From: a virus
IMG/VR virus record: IMGVR_UViG_3300034198_017991
Span: 1 to 57,180 of that record
DNA length: 57,180 nt
Reading direction: 5' to 3' (one strand)
Shown: positions 25,323 through 35,500 of the stretch, in pieces
How the letters are laid out: every line of letters starts with the position of its first letter
Position numbering within the stretch: position 1 is the stretch's first letter
Notes under the pieces: generated by a model
Told to the model about the DNA's origin: nothing
Seen by the model: only the letters and a program-made list of their open reading frames with translations
Databases searched by the model: none
Position numbers and translations under genes: made by a program

Positions 25323-26281
25323 GCATTGACCCAACCTCTGTCGCAGTGGCCGGACCCATGATGGCCCGGTCAATGGGACTTTCTTGGTCTACTGACCGAT
25401 CTGAAGTTGTGTCTTACATCAACAGATACCGGCTGCTTTTATACACGGAGTATTCGAAATACAAGTTGTTCGATAACGTGTATCACAAGATCGCGGTCCA
25501 AAACTACGGCGAGTATTACGGTGTCCCGGTGCCGCCGGACGTCGACGGCGTCGAAGCTGTGTGGTCGTGCGGTGACCCGCTCCTCATCCGCTCCCGCTGG
25601 CGCGAGGCTCACTTCGGTCTCGGCGTCCACTCACTGGGTCGCGTCGAAGTGATCTCCGCTGCTCAGCAGTTCCCCACCGAGCGGGATCTGGGAAAGGCGT
25701 CCAAGATCAAAATCTTCACTGAGCATGAAGATGACGCGGGCAAGGTCGTGAAGCTCGAAGTCCTCGATCAGAATTGCCGGTCGAAGTGCATCGCTCTCAC
25801 GCTCATCGGCGACGGGTTCGCTGTCTCGCCCTACAAAATCAGCCAGATCATCAGTGTGTCTCTGCCCGCCGAGCGCAAGGGGGCTCTAGTCCTGGCGCAA
25901 GACGATGGCAGGGTCCTCAGCGAGTATGCGCCGTGGGAAACCGTCCCAGCTTACCGCAGGCTAAAGATCAATGATAGAAAGTGTGCGAGCACCGTTGTTG
26001 TTCAGGCCAGCCAGAAATACATCCCGGTCCACTTCGATCAGGACGTTGTCGAGGTCGGCAATCAACTCATCATCGAAGCTGCTGCCAGATTTTTCAAATA
26101 CGGCGAAACCACAACCGAGTCCAAGGAAATCACCCGCGCCGAATACGACCGCGCTGAAATGGACCGCCTCCTGAAAAGCGCCATCGCTCGCCAGAGGGGC
26201 CGGGCTGTTCAAGACGGCAGCCCATTCCGTGGGAAGCGCGTGACCGCCCACACTGACCTTTACCGACCGAAGAGACGATGA
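25313..26281 (+). CDS. Structural protein, tail tube/adaptor region (322 aa)
   Basis: MAIGIDPTSVAVAGPMMARS, then a tyrosine-rich section (YINRYRLLLYTEYSKYKLFD) and VHSLGRVEVISAAQQFPTE. The order in the cluster (before the GNAT-like virion protein and internal proteins) is that of tail tube or adaptor proteins in T7-like phages. The C-terminus is basic (HTDLYRPKRR). Overlaps the previous gene by ten bases. No further motif recognised. Confidence 0.55.
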   Translation: MAIGIDPTSVAVAGPMMARSMGLSWSTDRSEVVSYINRYRLLLYTEYSKYKLFDNVYHKIAVQNYGEYYGVPVPPDVDGVEAVWSCGDPLLIRSRWREAHFGLGVHSLGRVEVISAAQQFPTERDLGKASKIKIFTEHEDDAGKVVKLEVLDQNCRSKCIALTLIGDGFAVSPYKISQIISVSLPAERKGALVLAQDDGRVLSEYAPWETVPAYRRLKINDRKCASTVVVQASQKYIPVHFDQDVVEVGNQLIIEAAARFFKYGETTTESKEITRAEYDRAEMDRLLKSAIARQRGRAVQDGSPFRGKRVTAHTDLYRPKRR

Positions 26282-26733
26282 GGCTACTACCTGTTAGAAA
26301 AGAGCAGTTCCAGATCCTGGCTCCGCTCATGCAGCACCGGATTGAGGAAGCCAATCTTGTGGGGAAGACCACGGTCGAGCACTGCCTGGCAAAGCTCGAA
26401 GAGGGCTACAACGCCAGGTCCATGGGCGCTTATGTCGATTCTTTGGAGAGTCCATCCTGCTGCTTGATCATGGCGCACTTTCCGGGAGTCGTGATGATGG
26501 GGACGTCGGCGTTCATCCTGTTCGCCTACGCCTCGCCAGAGAAGCGCGGAACTCCAGGCCTGTTTGAGAGCATTGTCTCGACTGCCGAGAACTACGCGAA
26601 GCTCAACGGGGCATCTTCTGTTTTTGGTTCCTCGTGGCTGTATAAAGGCTGCCGTGGGATCGACAGCTTGTGGAAGGCTTCTGGGTATGAGATCCAGGAG
26701 TCGGTATATGTCAAACACCTAGACGATAAATAA
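26278..26733 (+). CDS. GNAT-like virion protein (T7 gp13-like, 151 aa)
   Basis: Length and layout match a GNAT fold: a beta/alpha start (VRKEQFQILAPLMQHRIEE), a central hydrophobic strand (VVMMGTSAFILFAYASPEKR) and a C-terminal part with SSWLYKGCRGIDSLWKASGY, the usual WLYKG..GI..L....GY closing of the phage GNAT-like virion proteins. T7 gp13 holds this position between tail tube and internal core proteins. It may be structural rather than catalytic. Overlaps the preceding stop (ATGA). Confidence 0.65.
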   Translation: MRLLPVRKEQFQILAPLMQHRIEEANLVGKTTVEHCLAKLEEGYNARSMGAYVDSLESPSCCLIMAHFPGVVMMGTSAFILFAYASPEKRGTPGLFESIVSTAENYAKLNGASSVFGSSWLYKGCRGIDSLWKASGYEIQESVYVKHLDDK

Positions 26734-26734
26734 G

Positions 26735-27802
26735 ATGTCATCTGGCTACGGAGAAGCTATTGCCGCAGGTATCTACGCTGCATCGAACGTGTTTTCCTGG
26801 ACCCAGGCTTTGCTGGTCCCGGGTGTCCAAGCTGCGGCCACGATCAAGATCCTCAACAAGCAGAAGGACGACTACGACGAAATCACCAAGAAGCAACGTG
26901 ACATCTTCAATGCTGCTATCACGCAGTATATGAATGAGATCAACGATCTCTTGGACTCGAACGAGTTTGAGTCTGCTTATCCGGATGTCCCGCAGGCTGC
27001 CGAATACGTCCCTGTCGATGCCGGTGCGGAGTTGGAGGCTACAATCCAGCAAAACATGGAGAACACTGGCGCAGCCAGGGACTACGTCGCTTTCGTCAAT
27101 CGCATCCACGAGCAGAATGACCTACGGCACGTCCTGTCGATGGACCCAAGGTTCCTCGTGAATCTCGACATCCAGTCGAAGTCCGTGCAGGACATGATGC
27201 GCGGCAACCTATCTGTGGGGGATGTGGTCGAGGTCATGACCGATGCTGCGGAACAGGCGTCGCTGACCGGTAGGATCGGCGGCGTCCAGAAGACCACAGC
27301 CCGCGATCTCGGCGTTGCGAAGATGCGCGTCCAGGCCGCCGGTCGGCGCGAGTTCCGTGAGTCGGTCGCGTGGATGAACTCAGCGGTGTCTCCCCTGTCT
27401 CGCCAGGGCGACGTGCGTTCGATGTCCGCGTCTCCCCAGGAGCGCATCCAGCTCGCGCTCACGCAGTCGCAGCTCATCCAGAACAGCCTTCAGAACGTCT
27501 ACAACACAGCGGCTCAAAAGGACCCCTATCGCATGGCAAAGCTTCAGACGAAGATCCAGCGGATCATCACGCGGCTCCAAGCCAAGTCTTCCGAAGCTCT
27601 CCTCAGCCCGGGCTATGTTCCGAACTACGGAGCGGCTGTGGCTCCTGTGCTCTCCTCGGAGAAGACGGAAACAGCTATCAAGGAAGTCCAGAAGGATGTG
27701 ACCCAGGCCGTTCGCTCGTGGTTCTTTGGACCGCCCTCGTCTTCTCAGGATGGTTACCAAGGCGGTAACAGGAAGAGCCCGGAAACCACCGCATCTAAAT
27801 GA
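26735..27802 (+). CDS. Internal virion protein (355 aa)
   Basis: Residues 1-40 hold a hydrophobic Ala/Gly-rich stretch (AIAAGIYAASNVFSWTQALL) followed by long helices. Charged helical segments dominate (DDYDEITKKQRDIFNAAITQ, then QSQLIQNSLQNVYNTA and KLQTKIQRIITRLQAK), typical of internal core proteins that form a DNA-ejection conduit. Position between the gp13-like gene and other internal proteins supports this. No enzyme motif. Confidence 0.65.
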   Translation: MSSGYGEAIAAGIYAASNVFSWTQALLVPGVQAAATIKILNKQKDDYDEITKKQRDIFNAAITQYMNEINDLLDSNEFESAYPDVPQAAEYVPVDAGAELEATIQQNMENTGAARDYVAFVNRIHEQNDLRHVLSMDPRFLVNLDIQSKSVQDMMRGNLSVGDVVEVMTDAAEQASLTGRIGGVQKTTARDLGVAKMRVQAAGRREFRESVAWMNSAVSPLSRQGDVRSMSASPQERIQLALTQSQLIQNSLQNVYNTAAQKDPYRMAKLQTKIQRIITRLQAKSSEALLSPGYVPNYGAAVAPVLSSEKTETAIKEVQKDVTQAVRSWFFGPPSSSQDGYQGGNRKSPETTASK

Positions 27803-28470
27803 TTTCTCCAGCGGACATCTTCAAAGCAGATCCGGGACACATCTTCGATTTCTCGGCCAGCAGGCCCGCCGACATTTTCAATCAGGCGGTCCTACCGGCC
27901 GTCAACGCACTCGAAGCCAAGTCGCTGCTCGACGACCAGGCAGCGGCGGTTAGCGAGTTCGCCATGACCCCTTACCGTCCGCCTTCCATGGTGAGCACTG
28001 GCCCAGCCCCGTCTGACGAGGCGAGCTACGACGAGCCTGTGGATCTTCCAGACGCTCAGCCGAATACTAAGGCTGAAAGTATCAAGCTGGCCAACTACGG
28101 TTACGATAGCGATACCACTCCAGACTATAATTCAAACGTCAAGAAGATAGGTCACGCCAACAACCCGCTGGTTGACGGATACTCAGCAGCTCTAACAAAA
28201 TCACTGGCCAAGCGTTACGGCTTAAGGACCGGCGATGAGTTCGAGATCGTTACCGCTGATGGCAAGCGTATGGTCCGTCGTTACGACGACACTGTCCCCA
28301 CAACCTATCGCGGGAAGAAGCTGCCGGAAACTGTCGACCTTTACGAGACGAAGGGGAGTAACTCTTTCGGCGGCAAGGTCGTCGGCATCCGCCCCGTCAA
28401 AAAGACCACAGAGCCTGATCTTCCGGCTGGCGCAAGTGACGCAACTGATTTACTACTACCTCCTCGATAA
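27799..28470 (+). CDS. Virion protein with 3D/double-psi beta-barrel domain (223 aa)
   Basis: The first 95 residues are a Pro/Ala/Ser-rich linker. The C-terminal half holds LANYGYDSDTTPDYNSNVKK, HANNPLVDGYSAALTKSLAK, RYGLRTGDEFEIVTADGKRM, then DDTVPTTYRGKKLPETVDLY and SFGGKVVGIRPV. The order of Y.YD.D.TPDYNS, G..NN.LV.G.SAAL, GD and DDTVP resembles 3D/double-psi beta-barrel domains, which act on peptidoglycan as lytic transglycosylase or endopeptidase-like enzymes. Packed in the virion it could help local wall penetration at ejection. Enzyme activity is inferred only. Confidence 0.55.
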   Translation: MISPADIFKADPGHIFDFSASRPADIFNQAVLPAVNALEAKSLLDDQAAAVSEFAMTPYRPPSMVSTGPAPSDEASYDEPVDLPDAQPNTKAESIKLANYGYDSDTTPDYNSNVKKIGHANNPLVDGYSAALTKSLAKRYGLRTGDEFEIVTADGKRMVRRYDDTVPTTYRGKKLPETVDLYETKGSNSFGGKVVGIRPVKKTTEPDLPAGASDATDLLLPPR

Positions 28471-28473
28471 GCC

Positions 28474-29499
28474 ATGGCCATCGCACCTATCCAACTGTTC
28501 CAACCGGACAACTCCATCGCCTCCCTCCTTCAGGGCGGGTCAGCCACTCTTGGCAGCCTCATGGACAGGGCGATTCAGAGCGGTCGTTCGGTAGCTGACA
28601 GAGCGACCCAGCAGGAGCGCGATTTTCAGGCTGCCCGGCAGGTGGAAGAGGGCTTGGCCCAGCGCCGTGCCGAGCTTCGCGACCTCAGCGCATCGCGCCT
28701 GTTTTCGCAGGGCATGGACACTGCGAGGCTCGGTCTGTCGGCTGCGGAAAACGCCCGACAGGAGCGGAAGATGCGTTTCGACGAGCAGCGCCTTTCCGCC
28801 GCTGACTTGTTCCGCTCGGAGGCCGCCAAGAGCGAAGCCGAGCGCAACAAGCTGTTCGGTCAGATCGCCGGATTGCCGCCTGGCACTGAGCGTAGTCCAC
28901 AGGACAAGCAGGCCTTCGACCTGTTCATGGGTAGCGAGGCGTCACCGGCGGAGAAGTCCAGCGCCCGCGAAGCGTTTTACGGGACCCCTTCGCCAGGCGG
29001 CAGGCCCCAAGATCCGCTGATCCAGCAAGGCCGCGAGCTGACAGTCGACAAGGCCCGCTACGACAAGTTCAAACGCGACTCTGAAGCACTCTTCGCTGTC
29101 CCCGGCGCGTTCGTCGCCCCCCGTGTGTGGATGGGCGAGAAATACGGGCTCGATGAGAACCGGAAGATCAAGACCGGCGAGAAGGGCGCGACCCCTCAGC
29201 AGCTCGATGAAGCTGCCCGCTACGACAAAGACCCCCTCATGGGAGAGATCGGCTACATGCAGCAGTATGCGACTGCGGACGAGTATGCGAAGGCCAAAAT
29301 CAAGAGCATCACTCCGGAGCAGTATGCAACTGCGGATGAGTATGAGAAGGCCAAAAGCAAGAATCTCACCCCGGAGCAGTATAATGCCCGCAAGAAGCTG
29401 TGGGAGGCATGGAACAGCTCGATGAACTCTACTGAGACGCCTGGTGGTGCTGGAGTCACTCCCCTGAGCGATATACTTCCTGGATTGACTACGCCGTGA
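28474..29499 (+). CDS. Internal virion protein with tandem repeat (341 aa)
   Basis: Long charged helices from residue 30 to 150 (FQAARQVEEGLAQRRAELRD, then FRSEAAKSEAERNKLFGQIA) and a tandem repeat near the C-terminus: a 19-residue unit QYATADEYAKAKIKSITPE at residues 264-282 is followed by QYATADEYEKAKSKNLTPE at 283-301, then a partial QYNARKK. The DNA repeat unit is 57 bp (29263-29319, 29320-29376). The helical nature and position suit an internal core or DNA-delivery protein. Function unknown. Confidence 0.6.
   Translation: MAIAPIQLFQPDNSIASLLQGGSATLGSLMDRAIQSGRSVADRATQQERDFQAARQVEEGLAQRRAELRDLSASRLFSQGMDTARLGLSAAENARQERKMRFDEQRLSAADLFRSEAAKSEAERNKLFGQIAGLPPGTERSPQDKQAFDLFMGSEASPAEKSSAREAFYGTPSPGGRPQDPLIQQGRELTVDKARYDKFKRDSEALFAVPGAFVAPRVWMGEKYGLDENRKIKTGEKGATPQQLDEAARYDKDPLMGEIGYMQQYATADEYAKAKIKSITPEQYATADEYEKAKSKNLTPEQYNARKKLWEAWNSSMNSTETPGGAGVTPLSDILPGLTTP
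29263..29376 (+). repeat. 57-bp tandem repeat, two full units plus a partial one
   Basis: Two in-frame units of 57 bp, differing at about nine positions, encode QYATADEY-K-AK-K-TPE twice. They lie in the internal virion protein gene. Length variation by recombination between the units is possible. Confidence 0.85.
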
Positions 29500-29527
29500 A
29501 TTGTCCGTAGCGTCAAGGCATCCCGCC

Positions 29528-32500
29528 ATGGCTCTACCTCCATTCAAAGACATCCTCGCGCATCCGGAATACCAGTCGGCCGACATCGCTCGGAAGCGAG
29601 TGATCAGTGACACCTACTGGAACAACTACGACGTTGAAAAGCCCGGCGACGAATGGGCTCAGCAGCAGCGCACTCTGACCAACTCGATTCTCGACACGAA
29701 GGAAGCCATGCAGGACGCGGCTCCTGTGGCTCAGCGATTCCTCCAAGGGAAACTCAATAGCCTCAGCCGTGAGTTCCAGCTCAGTAGTGCCGATGGCTAC
29801 GGACTTATCAAAGATCCTACTGAAAGAGAAGCTGCCGTAAAAAGCCTTCAAGAGCAGACTGCCGCTGAGCAGGAGAAGCTCATGAAGACATCTTCCCTTT
29901 TTGACAAAGAAGTATCTAAGCAGATGGAACCTGCTTGGAAGGCCCTTCAAGACTCAGCACTCAACAGCGGATACTTTGGCGACCAAACTTTGCGTGGACC
30001 TGAAGGAGAACTTCTGAATGCCAGCGGAGTCGAGAAGAGCCGTGCCAATTACATCCGCTATCGCGATCAACTTGCCGGTGACTTCAACCTTGAGCCGGAA
30101 GAAGTCGACGATCTGGTGAAGCATCGCCTCGGCCTTCAGAAGGAGGCTGTCAGCCGCGACGCCTTCGGAGCGATCCACGTCAAAGATGAAGTCCTGTCCG
30201 GCGGCATCGACAAGCTCCAACGTGCCATTGTGGACTCGAATCTTCCGACTTCGGTCAAGAACACCCTGGCTGAAGAAGTCCCGCAGCGGCTCTCGGTCTT
30301 CCAGGAGCGGATCGTGAACAACGTCCGCGATAATCATCCGGAACTCGCCAGCGAGATCAAGTGGACCGGCAAAGTGGATGAGGACTACAAGGCGGTCACG
30401 GACAAGCTGAACACGGACTGGAAGCAGCAGTTCGGCGGTGGTGTGGCTGCTTCGTATCTCGATAGAGCAGCAAGTCTCGCTGGTCGTCAGTTCACAGAGC
30501 CGGGAGAGCTTCCTCCTGGAGACCCGATAGATCCGACCACACTCAAGGCGGGCCAGCGGGAGCTTGCCAACCGCCAGCAATCTATCAACCAGCTCTCGGA
30601 CTACATCAACTCCGAGAAGACCCGCATCCTTGGCGGCGTCGATGCTGCCGTTGTCGGTGCCGGTGCATTCAGCGTCGCGGAGAGTGCCCTGATCGGTGCT
30701 GCTACCGGCGGCCTCGGCAACGCCCTTGTCCCCGCAAGCCGGATCGCCGCTGCCGGTCCTGTGGGCAAGGCTGCTCTCAAGTTCGCCCAGGGCGCTGCCA
30801 ACGTCGCTCCTGTGGCGGCCTACGGTGCTGCCGGTCAGTCCATCGACACCTACGAGTCCGCCAGGAAGGCGGGTAAATCTGAAAGTGAATCATTGGCGCT
30901 TGCCGCAATCGGAGGCGCTTCCGAATTTTTCATCACGTCGCTGTCCAGCGGTCTCGGTTTCGGTGGTGTGGAAGATTTCACCAGCCGCCTCGGAACGGAA
31001 GCTGCCCGCAAGTCCCTCGCCGGATCGCTCGCCCGCGCCAGCATGGCTTTCGGAGTCAACGTCGCCGGCGAAAGTGCCGAAGAAGTGTCCATCGCGGCTC
31101 TCAATGGCTTGCTTGTGGAGTCCAAGCTGAATCCCAAAATGACTCAGGAAGACTTCAAGAAGTCCCTGATGGATACCCTCAAAACCACAGCCCTGGTGTC
31201 AGCTCCCTTCGGCGCTGTTGAAGCTGCCGACAAATTCTCATTCAAGCCCACAGACCAACAAACCGATGATGAACTCCACGAACGAGCCGACGAACTCTAC
31301 AAGGCTGCCGCCCAAGAAAGCGTTCCTGCGCCAGAAGCTGCGGGAAGGACTTTCCCGGAAGCAGGCCCTGTCACAGTGGCTCAGCTTGAGCAAGAGCGGG
31401 CCGTCCAGGCAGATCTGATCGAGGACCCGGAAGAGAAAGCCGCGCTGTTGGAAGCCAGCCCACAGGATCTGGCGAAAGAGTGGGGCGTGGATCTTGTTGT
31501 GGATGAACCGGCCCAAAATGCAGAACAAAGCGCGTTGTCTGACACAGGTGTGCAAGAAGCTCCTGCTGCTCCTGCGGCTTCCGGTAAGGCGCAGGACTCC
31601 GCATTCACGAAGCTCCGAAAAGCCATCGGGGCAAATACCAAGCTCCAGGGCGATGTGTTCGGAGATAAGATCGGCTTCTCTACCAAAGAGACTGGAGAAG
31701 AAGCTGGGGTTGAGATGACTCTTGTCCCCGATGAAGATGACCCTAACAGGGCTACTCTTGATGCCATCATAACGCCTCAAGCTGAGCGTCGTAAAGGAGC
31801 AGCAACCAAGGCACTCCAGAAGCTCACCAGCGAGGCAGACTCGCTGGCGATTACTCTGGACCTGGACGTTCGCCCAGATCAAGTCGTGCCCAAGGGCGAG
31901 GCCGCCCCGATGACAGCGGATCAGCTCAAGGACTGGTATCGCCGATTCGGATTTCGATTTGAGGAAGGCTCAAACCGTGGCGTTAGGTTTTCCGAACCTG
32001 ACCTTCAGAAGGCGTGGGGAGAGACCCTACCTCCCTACACTGGAGATCTGAACTCTCTTCCTGAAGATAGGAATTTCTCCGACAACCAGACTATCCGGGA
32101 TATGTTTGAAGAGGACCCGTCCCGCTTCGAGGAAGGTCAAACTTATTTCGCCGAGTCAGTGTTCACCGTGCAGGGCGGTAAGCTCAAACGTCACCGTGGT
32201 GTTGCGGCTGATTACAGCTACAATACCAAGAAATTCAGCCTGAGGAAGGTGGAAGACTTGGTTCCGGAACCTCCGTCAAAGGTGTATCACGCGGGACCTG
32301 CAAAGCTTTCCGCCGACAGTGTTCAGTTCGATAAAGGGGCCATCGGATTCCACACAGGAAATCGCGATCAGGCTGACTATGTGGCGTCTGGCAAGACTGG
32401 TAAGAAAAACGGCGTTGTGTCCGAACTCTCGTTGCAGGACAGATCCGATGGTGGACAGCTACAAACGGAGTCTGTCACTACCGACATGCCGTGGGAGCAG

Positions 32501-35500
32501 CCGGACGCTTTGCTGGCAGAGCTGGTGCATCAGGGACTTATCAATCAAGATGAGGCTATCACCATGGTTGGAATGTGGGACATCTCTGATGACCACAAGA
32601 ATGCTGCGATGGAAGCTATTGAGAAGGCAGCTCGTATGTCCGGTAACCCGGATTTTGCGACAGTTGATGAGACCATCGGAGAGTTCTACACTAACCCAGA
32701 CACCTACCGCAATCGCGAGAAGCTTAGTCAAGTCCGCGAGCTTCTAGTTGAAAGCGGTATCGGGGCCATCCGCTATCCAAACGATGTCGAAGGGACTGAG
32801 CCCGGCGAATCTACTGCCGTTCTCGATAAGAGAATGTTCTCCAGAATACAACCCCAACAAACCAATGAAAACCAAGTCCAAGAAACAAGTCGGCCTGCTC
32901 CTGTCAAAGGTCAGCCCGCTCAGCCAGCAACAGCAAGCAAAGCTCCGGAGGGAGCTGCACAGCGGCAAGGTCAAGGTGAGGAAGACCGCGTCTCCGAAGC
33001 GGAAAAGCTGATCCTCGATCTGTTAGGTATCCAGGCGGTGGAGCCCGGTAAAACCGCTCCCATCGTCGAGCCTAACGGTCAGATGAGGTTGTTTCAGCGC
33101 GGTGCCAGGGCTGCCGACACCGCTCGCTTCATCGAACTCACTGAAGACCTGTATCGGGACAGCGACGAAGCCACCGCAGAACAGATCGCCGCATGGCGCG
33201 AGGCCAACCCCGGCAAGTGGGAGGAGCTGTCGGCGATGCGGGAGAAGGCGTTGCGGGAGGCGGGGTATGGGGTAGGCCCGGTGTTCCATGGGACAAAAGG
33301 TAAACGAAGAGAAGCGTTCCCGTTCGTGGTATTTGATACAGAAAGGCGTGGAAAGAACACGCTTGAATCCAATCACCCCGCTGGAAGCTATTTTGCAGAG
33401 GATCGTAGATACGCGGAAGGTGCGGCATACTCTCAAACCAATATGGGCCGAAACGGTAAGCCCGTTGTTGGTGTGTTCTTTCTACGAAATGACGTTCAGA
33501 GAACTCCGGGTGTTGAATCCGCTGTCGAGTATGTCGCCTTCGACCCCGCCCAGATCAAATCCGCCGACCCGATCTCACCGGGACCGCGTATCCTTCCCGA
33601 CGAGTGGGCGGACGCTGGCTCTCCCAGTATCCTCTACCAAGACATCAAAGGCTCCTTCCAAGCAGCTCGCGACTTGTCCAAAGCGACAGTCTCCTATTTC
33701 GAATCTGCGGATGCGAGCACTGCTGTCCACGAACTCGGAGGGCACCTTGCCAGATACTTCCTCCTCAACAAAGACATCCCGCAGGAGAACCGTGCTGGGA
33801 TCACTGATGAGGACATTGCCACTGTCACGGAATGGGCCACCGGCGGAACCAGCCGTTGGGACAAGGACGCTGAAGAGAAGTGGGCACGCGGATTCGAAAG
33901 GTTCATCCTGGAAGGAGTGACCACCGGTGTTGAGGCTGTGGACCGTGCCATCCAAAAGCTCGCCAACTGGCTCATGGACGTCTACAAGTCCATCACCGCT
34001 TCTGACATCAACATTGAGATCACTCCCGAAGTCCGCGCTGTCATGCAGAAGCTCGTGACCCGGGGTGAGAGACTCCGTGCCGCCGGTCAACAAGCCACAC
34101 CGGTCGCCGTCGAAGTCCGCCGTAAGGAACCGGCCAAGCCTGCTGCCAAGAAGCCAATCCCGAAAAGGCGGCCGACCGCCAACCCAACTGACTTCGGTCT
34201 TCGGAAGGTCATCAACGACGCGATCCGCAGGGAATACGGGATGCCGAAGTCCGGGCTGAAGATCAAGGTCACCGACCAAGAAGCATGGGACGAAGCCCTC
34301 CTCCGTGTGGCAAACAACGCCGCCTTTGAGAAGCTCGATCCCGATCAGCGCAGAGCCGCTCCCAAACCCCCTCTTGTGGGAGCTGCCTTGGTCAAGGACC
34401 TGATCGACAACCCACGGCAGATGGACAAATACGAAGCTGCCCTGCTGGCCCACGAAGGCCTGGTGCGGGAGAGGGCCATCGAGAATGCCAGGATCGACGC
34501 TGAGAAGCTTCCTGACACCGCCACGGCCGTTGACCGCATCGCGGCGGCTGACGCCGCTGACAAGGCCACAGCCGCGTTCGCCGAGCTGCTCGATGTGGTC
34601 CGTCGCCAGGGATCTCTCGCCGGTCTGGCCCTTCAGGCCATGAAGCTCGTGGCCAGCCGGTCGTTCACCCTCTCCAAGATGATGGCTGACGCCTACATCG
34701 CCAGGAACGCCGGTCTCGATGAGAAGCGCCCTCTCAACGAGAAAGAGAAGAAGCTTGTTGAAGATCTTAACGCAGAGATCCAGAAGAATACTGATCTGGT
34801 AGCTAAGCTCGAAGCTGAGCTTGAAGAGAACCGTGTCCTTTACGAAGAGAAAGCTCTGCTGGAAAGGATCATCGCAGACCTTGAGAAGTCCAAGGCCGCT
34901 GCTCCGAAGCCCCGCGCCAAGCGTGAGGTCTCTCGTGAACGTGTGCAGATGGCTCGTGCGGTGCTGGATCGCTTCCGGACGTTGGCTCAGATGGGTCGGA
35001 AAGTAGATAAATCAAAGCAGCCTGAAGTCACCATTTCGGTAGGTGGCGGATCTCCGGTAAAAGTCTTCCTGTCTAAGAACACGATACCGGGAGAGAAGCC
35101 ATACAGAGCTACGTGGTTCAAGGATAACGGAGACCCTGCCGGTCATACTGACCTGTCTCAGGGAGAATACACACGCGCTCTTAGGGGAGATACTGTAAGT
35201 GTTGCAGATGGTGCATTCTCAGCCACCATAAAGACAAGCGACAGTAGAAACCCACTGGAGGACCACCCGGATCTCGGACCTTCAATCGGCTCCGGAATCA
35301 GGGACGGGTCGCTAGAGAGTCGTGTCCTGCACCACTCTCAGATGATGCAGCGTCGCTACCCTGAAATCTACGCAACTATCCAAACTTCGCTACCCAAGAA
35401 CTTGAAGCCTATCTCCAAGTATTCTACGGGTATTAGGACTTCTGTGTATGAACACATCGGGGATCTTGCACATAGGGCTGGATCGTCCGAAGTAATGGTG

